Positions 6,112 through 14,269 of a stretch of 34,198 bases of DNA are shown here, piece after piece. The notes beneath the pieces are model-generated. The model was not told where the DNA came from and did no database searches. It saw only the letters and a list, made by a program, of their open reading frames with translations. Each line of letters opens with the position of its first letter. Within the stretch, counting starts at the first letter, position 1. Position numbers and translations under genes: made by a program. The stretch lies in contig NZ_SNZF01000036.1 in the NCBI RefSeq assembly GCF_004363725.1, positions 1 through 34,198 of the forward strand, read 5' to 3'. The stretch is from Aquamicrobium defluvii (lineage in GTDB: Bacteria; Pseudomonadota; Alphaproteobacteria; Rhizobiales; Rhizobiaceae).

Positions 6112-7485
6112 TCAGTAAGCGTATTCGAGGAACACCGGCTCGATCGAGCCGCCCCAGCGCGTATGATAGGCCGACAGCATTTCCTCCGCGCTGCTGGTGC
6201 CGCGGCTGACCACCTCGTCCAGCGTTTGCAGGAAGGAGGTTTCGTCATAGCCTTCACGGTTGAGGCGTGCGCGGTTCTTGAGACCCTGCCGGGCAATCGC
6301 CAGCACCTCGCGCCCCACTTCGCGCAGCGTCGTGTTGCGGAACGGCGCGCCGATGCCCTCGGCGGGCACCGCATCGCGCATCGCCACCACTTCCTCGTAG
6401 CTCCAGTTCGAGGTCAGCGTGTCCGCGGCGGCAAGCGCCTCCTCGTCATAGAGCAGCCCGACCCAGAAGGCCGGCAGCGCGCAGATGCGCCGCCACGGAC
6501 CGCCGTCGGCGCCGCGCATTTCGAGGAAGCGCTTCAGCCTCACGTCGGGAAACAGTGTCGAAAGATGATTGGCCCAGTCGCCCATGGTCGGCAGCCCGTC
6601 GCTCAGGTCGCTGCGGGCGGCGCCGTTCATGAACTGGCGGAAGGTCATATGCGTCATGTCGTGGTAGTGCCCGTCGCGGATGACGAAATACATCGGCACG
6701 TCGAGCGCCCATTCCACATAGTCGGCGAAACCGAAATCGGGTGAAAAGCAAAAGCGCGGCATGCCCGAGCGCTCATTGTCGGTGTCGCGCCAGATTTCGC
6801 CGCGCCAGCTTTGCAGGCCGTTGGGCTTGCCGTCGGTAAAGGGGGAATTGGCGAAAAGCGCCGTCGCCAGCGGCTGGAGCTTCAGCGAGACCTGCATCTT
6901 GCGGCGCATGTCGGCCTCGCTGCCGAAGTCGAGATTCACCTGGATGGTGCAGGTGCGGTACATCATGTCGAGCCCCTGCCTGCCGACCCTGGGCATGTAG
7001 CGGGTCATGATCTCGTAGCGCGACTTCGGCATCTTCGGCGTTTCGGCCAGCGTCCATTTCGGGCTGCCGCCAAGGCCGAGGAAGCGGATGCCGAGCGGCT
7101 CGGCGATCTCGCGCAGCTGCGCCAGATGCGCATTGCCCTCGCGGCAGGTCTGGTGGATGGTTTCCACCGGCGCGCCCGACAGTTCGAACTGCCCGCCCGG
7201 CTCAAGGCTGATCGCCCCCTGTCCGGTCGGCTCGACAAGCCCGATGATGCGGCCTGCGTCGATGATGGGGTCCCAGCCGAGTTTCTCCTGCATGCCTTCC
7301 AGCAGGGCGCGGATGCCGCGCTCGCCGCCATAGGGCACCGGCGCATGGCCATCGACATAGAAGGGGAACTTCTCGTGTTCGGTGCCGATGCGCCATTTCT
7401 CCCGCGGCTTGCAGCCTTCGGCGAGATGGTTCACCAGCTCGTCGATGCCTTCTATCGGGCTGAAATCGGTCGTGTCGCGCGCCAT
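6112..7485 (-). CDS. gshA: Glutamate-cysteine ligase, plant/alphaproteobacterial type
   Basis: It catalyses ATP-dependent joining of L-glutamate and L-cysteine, the first step of glutathione synthesis, in the cytoplasm. The start at 7483-7485 is preceded by GAGG at good spacing; the frame open to 7575 has no support. The 457 residues match the GshA group shared by plants and alphaproteobacteria rather than E. coli GshA: KWRIGTEHEKF near the N-terminus (active-site E), EPGGQFELSGAP, CTIQVNLDFGSEADM, MTHMTFRQFMNG and RLKRFLEMRGADGGPW. In Rhizobiales gshA often lies beside rsmE; here a transporter gene on the other strand separates them. Confidence 0.95.
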   Translation of the reverse strand: MARDTTDFSPIEGIDELVNHLAEGCKPREKWRIGTEHEKFPFYVDGHAPVPYGGERGIRALLEGMQEKLGWDPIIDAGRIIGLVEPTGQGAISLEPGGQFELSGAPVETIHQTCREGNAHLAQLREIAEPLGIRFLGLGGSPKWTLAETPKMPKSRYEIMTRYMPRVGRQGLDMMYRTCTIQVNLDFGSEADMRRKMQVSLKLQPLATALFANSPFTDGKPNGLQSWRGEIWRDTDNERSGMPRFCFSPDFGFADYVEWALDVPMYFVIRDGHYHDMTHMTFRQFMNGAARSDLSDGLPTMGDWANHLSTLFPDVRLKRFLEMRGADGGPWRRICALPAFWVGLLYDEEALAAADTLTSNWSYEEVVAMRDAVPAEGIGAPFRNTTLREVGREVLAIARQGLKNRARLNREGYDETSFLQTLDEVVSRGTSSAEEMLSAYHTRWGGSIEPVFLEYAY

Positions 7486-7582
7486 GAATACCTCGTTGCC
7501 GTGGCTTCCCGGAGGAATTGCGGGGCTAGTTGGACGATATGACCGCGCCCGATCAAGCGAAAACTGTAGAGCCACGCTTCAA

Positions 7583-7629
7583 CGAAACTTCATGCTGCGC
7601 AAGCGCGCATGCGCAGCATGGATGTTTCG
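7583..7629. repeat. Long inverted repeat in the divergent gshA/transporter promoter region
   Basis: CATGCTGCGC (7591-7600) and GCGCAGCATG (7611-7620) are perfect 10-bp arms around a 10-base spacer. The symmetry continues outside a small internal mismatch with CGAAAC (7583-7588) and GTTTCG (7624-7629). There is no T-run on either side, so it is not an ordinary terminator. It could be a two-dimer operator, an RNA hairpin in a leader, or a mobile palindromic element. Confidence 0.6.
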
Positions 7630-7714
7630 CGCCCGCAGGCCGGGAACCTTGTGCGGGTTGCGACATTTCCGGTTGTAGCGCAATGCGCGCATCGATACAG
7701 GCGAGGGGGCTGCC

Positions 7715-9667
7715 ATGGCTGCAACGGATGAAGCGGAAAAACGGGTGGCGAACACACCCGGCGCGGGCGATTATGTACGCCCCTTCGTGCCCACCGCCGT
7801 CACCATGGTGGGCGTCGTCGCCATCCTTTACCTCGGGCGCGAGGTATTCCTTCCGCTGGCCATCGCCTTCCTGCTGACCTTCGCGCTGGCCCCCATCGTG
7901 TCGGCGTTGCGCAAGCGCTCGATCCCGAAGGTGCCGGCGGTGGTGGTCACGGTAACGCTGGCTTTCCTCGCCATCGGGCTCTTCTCCTTCGTCGTCGCCA
8001 CGCAGGTCAGCACTCTGGCGCAGAACATCCCCACCTATCAGTCGAACATTCTGGAAAAGGTCCGGGCGCTGCGGGAGGTGGGGGCCAATGGCGGCATCGT
8101 CGAGCGGCTGAGCAACGCGGTCGAGCGCGTGGGAGCCGAGCTTCAGCGCGGAACCCGTGTGCCCGAGCAGGCCGAGCCGCAGGAGCCGGCGCGCGAACCG
8201 CTGCCGGTGGAGATCGTTTCGCGCCAGAACCCCGTCGAGATTCTGAAGAACGTCATCGTGCCGCTGGCCGCTCCCTTCGCCACCGCCGGCCTCATCATCG
8301 TTGTCGTCATCTTCATGCTTCTGGAGAGGGAGGACCTGCGCGACCGCTTCATCCGCCTTGTCGGCTACAGCGACCTTCACCGCACCACCGAGGCGCTGCA
8401 GGATGCCGGCAAGCGCGTCGGGCGCTATCTGCTCATGCAGCTTGTGGTCAACACCACCTATGCCATTCCCATCACCGTCGGCCTGTGGCTGATCGGCATT
8501 CCCAACGCGCTGCTGTGGGGGCTGCTGGCGCTGGTGCTGCGCTTCGTGCCCTATATCGGGCCGGCCATTGCCATGCTCCTGCCGATGCTTCTGGCGCTGG
8601 CCGTCGCGCCCGGCTGGTCGATGGTGCTGTGGACGGCCGGGCTTTTCCTCGTCATGGAGCTGATCTCCAACAACATCGTGGAGCCATGGCTCTATGGGTC
8701 GCGCACCGGCCTGTCGTCGCTCGCCATCATCGTGGCGGCGATCTTCTGGACATGGCTTTGGGGACCGCTCGGTCTGGTCATCTCGACCCCGCTCACCGTC
8801 TGCCTCGTGGTGCTCGGCCGCCATGTGCCGCAGTTCGCTTTTCTGGACGTCATGCTCGGCAACGAGCCGGTGCTGGAGCCGCACGCCCGGCTCTACCAGC
8901 GTCTGCTGGCCGGCGATCCCGACGAGGCGACCGACTATGCCGAGGAATTTCTGGAGGAGCGCTATCTGGTCGATTACTACGACCATATCGGCATTCCCGC
9001 CCTGCTCATCGGCGAGAACGACCGTCAGCGCGGCGTCATGACCGACGAGCAGCGCCGCAAGCTGGCGGACAGCGCACTTGCGCTTGTCGAGAACCTCGAG
9101 GACATCGCGCAGGAGGAAGAGGAAGAAGAGGAGGAAGCCGCGCCCGAATCCGGCAAGAGTCCCACACCCTCTGGCGAGGACGGTATCGAAACGCCCGATC
9201 TGCCGGATGGTGAAGGGCGCTCGCTCCTGTGCCTCGGCGGACGCGGCGAACTGGACGATGCCGCAGCCGCCATGCTGGCGCAGGTGCTGGAAGTGCAGGG
9301 CGCCGAGGTGGTCACAGCGGACCATGCCGTACTGGAAGGCCGCGCCATTTCCTCCCTGCCGCTGGCCAAGGTCGATACCGTCGTCGTGGCATTCCTCAAT
9401 GCGGCCTCGCTGGCCCACGCCCGCCATGCGGTGCGGCGTCTGAAGCGGGCGAGGCCCGGTCTGCGGGTCGGCATCCTCATGCCGCGCGCCGAGGGTGAGA
9501 AATCCATCGAGGCCGCTTCCATCAGTGCGGATTTCGTCGCCGGCTCCATAGCAGAGGCCGTGAAGGAAGGGCTCGACGACAAGCCTGCGGTGAAGCTGAA
9601 GGCAACGACGGCCCGCCTGACTCGCCGGAAAACGCGCCCGAACAAGCCGGCGGCCGCAACCGCCTGA
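7715..9667 (+). CDS. AI-2E/PerM family membrane protein with an extra C-terminal soluble domain
   Basis: The 650-residue protein starts at ATG 7715 after GGCGAGGGGG. Residues 1-380 are an AI-2E transporter (formerly UPF0118/PerM) domain: hydrophobic segments near 28-70, 85-105, 190-210, 245-340 and 350-375, with family motifs such as PYIGPAIAMLLPMLLAL and EPWLYGSRTGLSSLAII. Members export small molecules or act as antiporters; the substrate cannot be predicted. A conserved cytoplasmic extension follows, then an acidic tract of eight Glu near residue 470. The last 150 residues look like a Rossmann-type domain (SLLCLGGRGELDDAAAAMLA, VDTVVVAFLNAASLAHARHA, LRVGILMPRA), reminiscent of B12-binding folds but lacking the cobalamin-ligating D-x-H-x-x-G. 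Alternative: a degenerate regulatory domain. Confidence 0.88.
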   Translation: MAATDEAEKRVANTPGAGDYVRPFVPTAVTMVGVVAILYLGREVFLPLAIAFLLTFALAPIVSALRKRSIPKVPAVVVTVTLAFLAIGLFSFVVATQVSTLAQNIPTYQSNILEKVRALREVGANGGIVERLSNAVERVGAELQRGTRVPEQAEPQEPAREPLPVEIVSRQNPVEILKNVIVPLAAPFATAGLIIVVVIFMLLEREDLRDRFIRLVGYSDLHRTTEALQDAGKRVGRYLLMQLVVNTTYAIPITVGLWLIGIPNALLWGLLALVLRFVPYIGPAIAMLLPMLLALAVAPGWSMVLWTAGLFLVMELISNNIVEPWLYGSRTGLSSLAIIVAAIFWTWLWGPLGLVISTPLTVCLVVLGRHVPQFAFLDVMLGNEPVLEPHARLYQRLLAGDPDEATDYAEEFLEERYLVDYYDHIGIPALLIGENDRQRGVMTDEQRRKLADSALALVENLEDIAQEEEEEEEEAAPESGKSPTPSGEDGIETPDLPDGEGRSLLCLGGRGELDDAAAAMLAQVLEVQGAEVVTADHAVLEGRAISSLPLAKVDTVVVAFLNAASLAHARHAVRRLKRARPGLRVGILMPRAEGEKSIEAASISADFVAGSIAEAVKEGLDDKPAVKLKATTARLTRRKTRPNKPAAATA

Positions 9668-9669
9668 AC

Positions 9670-10404
9670 CTACCAGTCGCCGATCGTTGCCTGAATGACG
9701 GCAAGTGCGGCGACCGCTGCCGTGTCGGCCCTCAATATGCGGGGTCCGAGCGGAATGGCGGTGACGAAATCCAGCGCCCGCAGCATCCGGCGCTCGTCTT
9801 CCGAGAAGCCGCCTTCGGGGCCGACCAGAAGGGCAAGGCGGCGTTCCCGGATCGCGTTGAGCGCCGCAACGGGATTGTCGGTCGCGGCGTCCTCGTCGCA
9901 GAAGATCAGCCGCCGCCCGCTCTCCCATCCCGACAGCAGGCGCTCCAGCCGCACAGTCTCACGCACCTCCGGAACGGCAAGGATGCCACATTGCTCGGCT
10001 GCCTCGATCACATTGGCCTGTAGCCGTTCGGCACCGGGCTTCGGAACCTGCGTGTGCTGGGTGACAACGGGTTGCAGCACGCCGGCCCCCATTTCCACCG
10101 CCTTCTGCACGAGATAATCGAGCCGTTCCCGCTTCAGGGGGGCGAAGCAGTAGACGAGATCGGGCGGGGCCGGTTGCGGGCGCTGGAGGCTGTCGACGCG
10201 CAACCGCACCGCCTTCTTCCTGATTTCGGAGACGGTTGCCGACCATTCGCCGTCGCGGCCGTTGAACACGAGAAGCTCCGCGCCTTCACCCAGCCGCAGC
10301 ACATGGGCGAGATAGTGGCTCTGCCGGGGATCGGCCTCAACCGCGACGCCGGCGGCGAGGTCGCCGGACACGAATAGTCTTTGCAGTCTGTAGTTGGCGC
10401 GCAT
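9670..10404 (-). CDS. rsmE: 16S rRNA (uracil(1498)-N(3))-methyltransferase
   Basis: RsmE methylates N3 of U1498 in helix 44 of 16S rRNA using S-adenosylmethionine. I start at the ATG at 10402-10404 (MRANYRLQRLFV); the frame open to 10479 lacks family similarity. The 244 residues have an N-terminal PUA-like domain (about 1-75, SHYLAHVLRLGEGAELLVFN) and a C-terminal SPOUT knotted methyltransferase domain with LKRERLDYLVQKAVEMG, LLVGPEGGFSEDE and LGPRILRADTA, the cofactor-binding knot. The gene converges with the transporter gene, with 2 bases between stop codons. Confidence 0.95.
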   Translation of the reverse strand: MRANYRLQRLFVSGDLAAGVAVEADPRQSHYLAHVLRLGEGAELLVFNGRDGEWSATVSEIRKKAVRLRVDSLQRPQPAPPDLVYCFAPLKRERLDYLVQKAVEMGAGVLQPVVTQHTQVPKPGAERLQANVIEAAEQCGILAVPEVRETVRLERLLSGWESGRRLIFCDEDAATDNPVAALNAIRERRLALLVGPEGGFSEDERRMLRALDFVTAIPLGPRILRADTAAVAALAVIQATIGDW

Positions 10405-10435
10405 GGCGGACTGATGCGGCAGGCGCGCCCGCGCG

Positions 10436-11074
10436 TCAAGCGTTGGCGGAATGATGCCAGTCGGGCGCGTAGCCGGCACGCAGCACGGCCACGGTGGCTG
10501 GCGGAGTCAGCAGCAGAAAGTTGTCTGCCGCAGGCATGGCAGCAGGAATATAGCCGGCGAACGACCATTGGAGATAGCGGCCATGCCGTTTGGTGAGGCA
10601 ACTGGCGCCATTGCTGAACATGGCGCCCTCCGGCAGGTTCGCGATGCCCGCGGACGTTACCGTTGCCGGCTTTGCCCCGCTGGCCAGCCTCTCGCCATGC
10701 AGGCGCGTGTCGAGTTGCGGCGCACGTGGCGCGGCGATGCCGGACGCCGTTGCGAACCGGCCTAGAAAATCCTTTGCCCGGTCGCGCCGGCAATAGAAGC
10801 AGGGCCGGTGGCCGGCTGCGAGCGCCGTCACCTCGTCGAGGAAGAACAGTTCCGTCCAGCCTGCTTTTCCGCCGGGCCCGTTGCGTCCCATGGGAATGCG
10901 CCGCCGCTCGCCGAAATCGCATTCGCAGACGATCCATGCCTTCGTCGTCCAGCGGCGCGGGAGCAAGGTTCTGGTCCCGGGATCGTGGATGATACCGCGA
11001 TTGCCGGTGAACAGGCCGCGTTCCGGCACGGCATGGATGATGCCGAACGGATCGACCCGGTTTTGCAGTGGCAT
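10436..11074 (-). CDS. Conserved hypothetical protein with a CxxC motif
   Basis: The 212-residue protein starts at the ATG at 11072-11074 (MPLQNRVDPFGIIHAV). It is strongly conserved in style with proteins I recall from other Rhizobiales: GLFTGNRGIIHDPGTRTLLP, RRWTTKAWIVCECDF, GRNGPGGKAGWTELFFLDEV, then ALAAGHRPCFYCRRDRAKDF, and GAMFSNGASCLTKRHG near the end. The motif PCFYCRR resembles half of a zinc knuckle, and several invariant-looking Arg, Asp and Trp residues suggest an enzyme or nucleic-acid-binding protein. No signal peptide or membrane helix. It lies 31 bases upstream of the rsmE start on the same strand and may share its transcript. Function not recognised. Confidence 0.8.
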   Translation of the reverse strand: MPLQNRVDPFGIIHAVPERGLFTGNRGIIHDPGTRTLLPRRWTTKAWIVCECDFGERRRIPMGRNGPGGKAGWTELFFLDEVTALAAGHRPCFYCRRDRAKDFLGRFATASGIAAPRAPQLDTRLHGERLASGAKPATVTSAGIANLPEGAMFSNGASCLTKRHGRYLQWSFAGYIPAAMPAADNFLLLTPPATVAVLRAGYAPDWHHSANA

Positions 11075-11166
11075 GGCGCTTTTCCGAAACTTCAGGACGG
11101 CCCGGCTTGGCCGCCTCGCATCCGCCATGGTATCGGTTCCCCGGCCATTGTCACGGTTGGGATTTC

Positions 11167-11865
11167 ATGCGGATACTTGTCGTCGAAAACTATGAGAACA
11201 CCGGCCTCGGCCAGATGGGTGCCGCCATTGCGGAGGCGGGTGGCGAAGTCGACATGTGCCGGCCCTATCGGGGGGAGCCATTGCCCGGGAGCGCCGGCGG
11301 TCACGATGCGCTTGTGGTGCTGGGCGGCGTCCAGAACGCGCTGGCCGACGATCACAGCCCCTATTTTCCCGCGCTGCTCGATCTGATCCGCGATTTCGAG
11401 GGCCGGGACCGCGCCATCGCGGGCATCTGCCTGGGCAGCCAGCTCATTGCCCGGGCCTTCGGTGGCGACAATCGCATCGGCGGCGCGCCGGAATTTGGCT
11501 GGCAACAGGTCGGGCTGACACCGGAAGCCACGGATGACGCGGTGCTGGGCGCGCTTCCGCAAAGCTTTCCCATCTTCCAGTGGCATGACGATACCTTCAC
11601 CCTGCCGGAAGGCGGGGTTCGCCTGGCCGGCAGCGAGGTTGCGGAAAATCAGGCTTTTCGCATCGGCCGCGCCGCCTACGGCTTCCAGTTCCATTTCGAG
11701 GCCGATACGCGGCTGGTGCGGCAATGGTGCGAATTTTTCGCCCCGACGATCGAAAAGCGCCACCCCGGCTGGGTGCAGCGTCTGGACGAAGAGGTCATGC
11801 GCGTGGGGTCGCTGGCCGATCAGGCAGGATCCTCGATTGCACGGGCATGGGTCGCGACCATCTAG
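11167..11865 (+). CDS. Class I glutamine amidotransferase-like protein (GMP synthase GATase type)
   Basis: The 232-residue protein is a stand-alone class I glutamine amidotransferase domain. The catalytic triad is visible: Cys88 in GICLGSQLIARAFGG, His176 and Glu178 in YGFQFHFEAD. The oxyanion glycines are in VVLGGVQNAL (about 50-59). I start at ATG 11167, where the typical opening strand MRILVVENYENTGLG begins. Stand-alone members hydrolyse glutamine or gamma-glutamyl compounds, and some relatives cleave gamma-glutamyl amines (PuuD-like) or folate conjugates. No synthase partner is adjacent, so the acceptor is unknown. It is divergent from the conserved hypothetical gene, with a 92-base gap. 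Confidence 0.9.
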   Translation: MRILVVENYENTGLGQMGAAIAEAGGEVDMCRPYRGEPLPGSAGGHDALVVLGGVQNALADDHSPYFPALLDLIRDFEGRDRAIAGICLGSQLIARAFGGDNRIGGAPEFGWQQVGLTPEATDDAVLGALPQSFPIFQWHDDTFTLPEGGVRLAGSEVAENQAFRIGRAAYGFQFHFEADTRLVRQWCEFFAPTIEKRHPGWVQRLDEEVMRVGSLADQAGSSIARAWVATI

Positions 11866-12203
11866 AGGATTTTGCAGTCGGGCGGATCGTCCGACGTCGC
11901 ATGAATGCGGCTGAGAAAAGAGACTGGAGCAATAGACGCGGCGTTCGTGAGAACGCCCGCTGTTCCGGACAGCGATCGCGCCGGTTTGCGTGGCAATTAT
12001 GGCACGCCGCCGTGAAACCGCTGTGGACGACGGTTTTGTCTCTTGGCCGCAGGGCCGCCTGCTTCTAGAACGCCCACCGCAAAGGCGCGGTGACGGCCGG
12101 ATGACGGATTTTCCTGCCGGCTGCCCGAACTCTTCGGGTGCTTGCGCGTTTCAATGCAATGGTAATCAACTTCGCGCAGGATGGCCGGCAGATGCACTCC
12201 GGG
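11866..12203. other. Gene-free stretch with one perfect hairpin
   Basis: I see no coding potential with family resemblance here. GGCGTTC (11940-11946) and GAACGCC (11951-11957) form a perfect 7-bp stem with a GTGA tetraloop but no T-run, so it could be an mRNA 3' hairpin of the amidotransferase gene rather than a classical terminator. Confidence 0.5.
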
Positions 12204-12344
12204 ATGACGTCAGTGAAAGCAGCCCTTCTGACCTTTGCCATGCTCTCCGCCCTCGCTGTCGGCGGTCTCGGCATCTATGCGGCCGACGCCGCGAGCGGCC
12301 ACAATGCCGTCGATGGCTACGGCGTCACCACGGCGCTCGACTGA
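12204..12344 (+). CDS. Small hypothetical exported or membrane-anchored protein
   Basis: A 46-residue frame beginning MTSVKAALLTFAMLSALAVG has a short basic start, a hydrophobic core of about 18 residues and an Ala-x-Ala-like site (YAADAAS), followed by a short polar tail HNAVDGYGVTTALD. This is the profile of a signal peptide with a tiny mature part, or a single-pass membrane peptide. An in-frame ATG at 12192 has a slightly better upstream AGGA. The 3' end overlaps the convergent phosphoesterase gene by 28 bases. No known family recognised; the call is tentative. Confidence 0.4.
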   Translation: MTSVKAALLTFAMLSALAVGGLGIYAADAASGHNAVDGYGVTTALD

Positions 12345-13108
12345 GCAACCCCTTCCTTCGTCACCGTCAGCAGCCTTTTTCCCGTGCCGTCGATCCTGAC
12401 GGCGCTGAGCCTGCCCGTGCGAAAGGCTCCGGTGTCGAGATTTATCCGGTTCGGCCTGAATTCGGCCGCGGCCACCGGCGTGTGGCCGTGCACGATCACC
12501 TTCGGGTAGAGGCCGGCGTGATTGTGGAACTCGCCGCGTATCCACAACAGATCGTCCGGCGACTGCCGCTCCAGCGCGACGCCGGGCCTTACCCCTGCGT
12601 GGCAGAAGAAGAAATCGCCGCAGGCGAACCATGTGGAAAGCGTTCGCAGCAGGTCGATATGCGCCGGCGGCACGGCAGCCAGCAGGGCCGCGTGAAATGC
12701 GCCCAAAGCCTGTGCATCTTCCACAGGAAAGCCGAAACGGCTCCAGTGGACGCCGTAGGACGCGGCGGTCTCGATGCCGCCATTGGTCATGAACAGCCCG
12801 TAGGGCTCGGGGCGGGCGAGAAATTCCAGCAGTCCCAGATCGTGGTTGCCGGCGAGCATCACATGATGTGAATCGCGCGCTCTGGCTTGCGCCAGCAATT
12901 CGAGCACGCCGCGCGAATCCGGCCCACGGTCGGTGTAGTCCCCCAGATGCACGATGCGCCAGTCTTCGGGCGCGTCGGCCTCCAGTTCCGCCGCAACAAA
13001 ACGGTGGAAGATTTCGAGCAGGTCGCTGCGGCCGTGGATGTCCCCGACCGCATAGAGGCGCAAACCCGGTGGCGCGCGTGCGGAAGTGAGATCGACGCCA
13101 CCGGTCAT
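12317..13108 (-). CDS. Calcineurin-like metallophosphoesterase (PPP-type Ser/Thr phosphatase)
   Basis: The 263-residue cytoplasmic enzyme shows the complete metallophosphoesterase motif set: GDIHGR (about 23-28), GDYTDRGPDS (56-65), GNHD (86-89), a histidine in FFCHAGVRPG and VHGHTPV (about 205-211). These ligands hold a dinuclear metal centre that hydrolyses phosphoesters. Bacterial members act on phosphoproteins or on diadenosine tetraphosphate. The start lies 7 bases after the lldD stop, so it is the last gene of the GntR-lldD operon. A link to lactate metabolism is suggested by position only. Confidence 0.9.
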   Translation of the reverse strand: MTGGVDLTSARAPPGLRLYAVGDIHGRSDLLEIFHRFVAAELEADAPEDWRIVHLGDYTDRGPDSRGVLELLAQARARDSHHVMLAGNHDLGLLEFLARPEPYGLFMTNGGIETAASYGVHWSRFGFPVEDAQALGAFHAALLAAVPPAHIDLLRTLSTWFACGDFFFCHAGVRPGVALERQSPDDLLWIRGEFHNHAGLYPKVIVHGHTPVAAAEFRPNRINLDTGAFRTGRLSAVRIDGTGKRLLTVTKEGVAQSSAVVTP

Positions 13109-13115
13109 CGCATCG

Positions 13116-14252
13116 TTACCTGTAAAGCATGTCCTTGCCGACGCTGCGGATGTCGCGCCTGCCGCACAGGGCCATGGTCGTATCCAGTTCCTTCGCGATG
13201 ATGTCCAGCGCCTTCGTCACGCCCTGCTTGCCGCCTGCGCCCAGCCCGTAGAGGAAGGGCCGGCCGATGAACACGCCCTTCGCGCCAAGGCAAAGGGCCT
13301 TGAGCACATCCTGGCCGGAGCGGATGCCGCCGTCCATGAACACCTCGATGCGGTCGCCGACCGCATCGGCGATGTCTTCCAGAACCGAGATCGAGGAGGG
13401 CGCGCCGTCGAGCTGACGCCCGCCATGGTTGGAAACGATGAGCGCGTCGGCGCCGGTCTTCGTCGCCATTTCGGCGTCATCGCGGTCCAGTATGCCCTTG
13501 AGGATCAGCTTGCCGCCCCAGCGCTGCCTGATCCATTCCACATCGTCCCACGACAGCTGGGGGTCGAATTGGTCGGCGGTCCATGACGACAGCGACGAAA
13601 GATCGCCCACGCCTTTGACGTGGCCGGCGATGTTGCGGAAAGTGTGGCGCTTCGTGCCCAGCATGCCCATGCACCATTTCGGCCGCGTGGCCATCTGCCA
13701 GATATGCTTTGGCGTGAATTTGGGTGGCGCCGACAGGCCGTTGCGCAGGTCCTTGTGGCGCTGGCCGAGGATCTGAAGGTCGAGCGTCAGCACCAGCGCG
13801 GAGCATTTCGCGGCCCTGGCGCGCTCGATCAGGCTTTCCACGAAGCCGCGGTCCTTCATCACATAGAGCTGGAACCAGAAGGGCTTCTTCGTCACCGAGG
13901 CAACGTCTTCAATGGAGCAGATGCTCATGGTGGACAGGGTGAAGGGCACGCCGAATTCTTCGGCCGCCTGCGCCGCCAGCATCTCGCCGTCGGCGTGCTG
14001 CATGCCGGTGAGGCCGGTTGGGGCCAGCGCGACGGGCATGGCCACGTCCTCGCCCAGCATGGTGGTTTTCAGCGAGCGGCTGGTCATGTCCACGAGAACG
14101 CGCTGGCGCAGCTTGATCCTGGCGAAATCCTCCTCGTTGGCGCGGTAGGTTCCCTCCGTCCACGAGCCGGAATCGGCGTAGTCGAAGAACATCTTCGGCA
14201 CGCGCCTGCGCGCCACGCGCTTGAGGTCGTCGATCGTCAGCGGTTCGGTCAT
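13116..14252 (-). CDS. lldD: FMN-dependent L-lactate dehydrogenase / alpha-hydroxy-acid oxidase
   Basis: The 378-residue enzyme oxidises L-lactate to pyruvate and passes electrons to the quinone pool at the inner membrane. It has the full FMN-dependent alpha-hydroxyacid dehydrogenase fold: YADSGSWTEGTYRAN at the start, PVALAPTGLTGM (FMN contact), WFQLYVMKDRG, LILKGI with the FMN-binding Lys, SNHGGRQLDGAPSS with the catalytic His and substrate-binding Arg, and DGGIRSGQDVLKAL with FIGRPFLYGL for phosphate binding. A relative acting on glycolate or another short 2-hydroxyacid is possible. It sits 17 bases after a GntR regulator gene and 7 bases before a phosphoesterase gene. Confidence 0.9.
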   Translation of the reverse strand: MTEPLTIDDLKRVARRRVPKMFFDYADSGSWTEGTYRANEEDFARIKLRQRVLVDMTSRSLKTTMLGEDVAMPVALAPTGLTGMQHADGEMLAAQAAEEFGVPFTLSTMSICSIEDVASVTKKPFWFQLYVMKDRGFVESLIERARAAKCSALVLTLDLQILGQRHKDLRNGLSAPPKFTPKHIWQMATRPKWCMGMLGTKRHTFRNIAGHVKGVGDLSSLSSWTADQFDPQLSWDDVEWIRQRWGGKLILKGILDRDDAEMATKTGADALIVSNHGGRQLDGAPSSISVLEDIADAVGDRIEVFMDGGIRSGQDVLKALCLGAKGVFIGRPFLYGLGAGGKQGVTKALDIIAKELDTTMALCGRRDIRSVGKDMLYR

Positions 14253-14269
14253 CTTGTCAGTCCGGTCTT

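Noticed and set aside
7553..9928. Very long open frame on the minus strand (791 codons) opposite the AI-2E transporter gene
   Set aside because: It is the antisense shadow of a GC-rich gene: His/Asp/Gly-rich composition, no family resemblance, and it runs through the gene boundary into rsmE.
11940..11957. Hairpin GGCGTTC/GAACGCC as a Rho-independent terminator of the amidotransferase gene
   Set aside because: It has no T-run on either strand, so only a hairpin is recorded.
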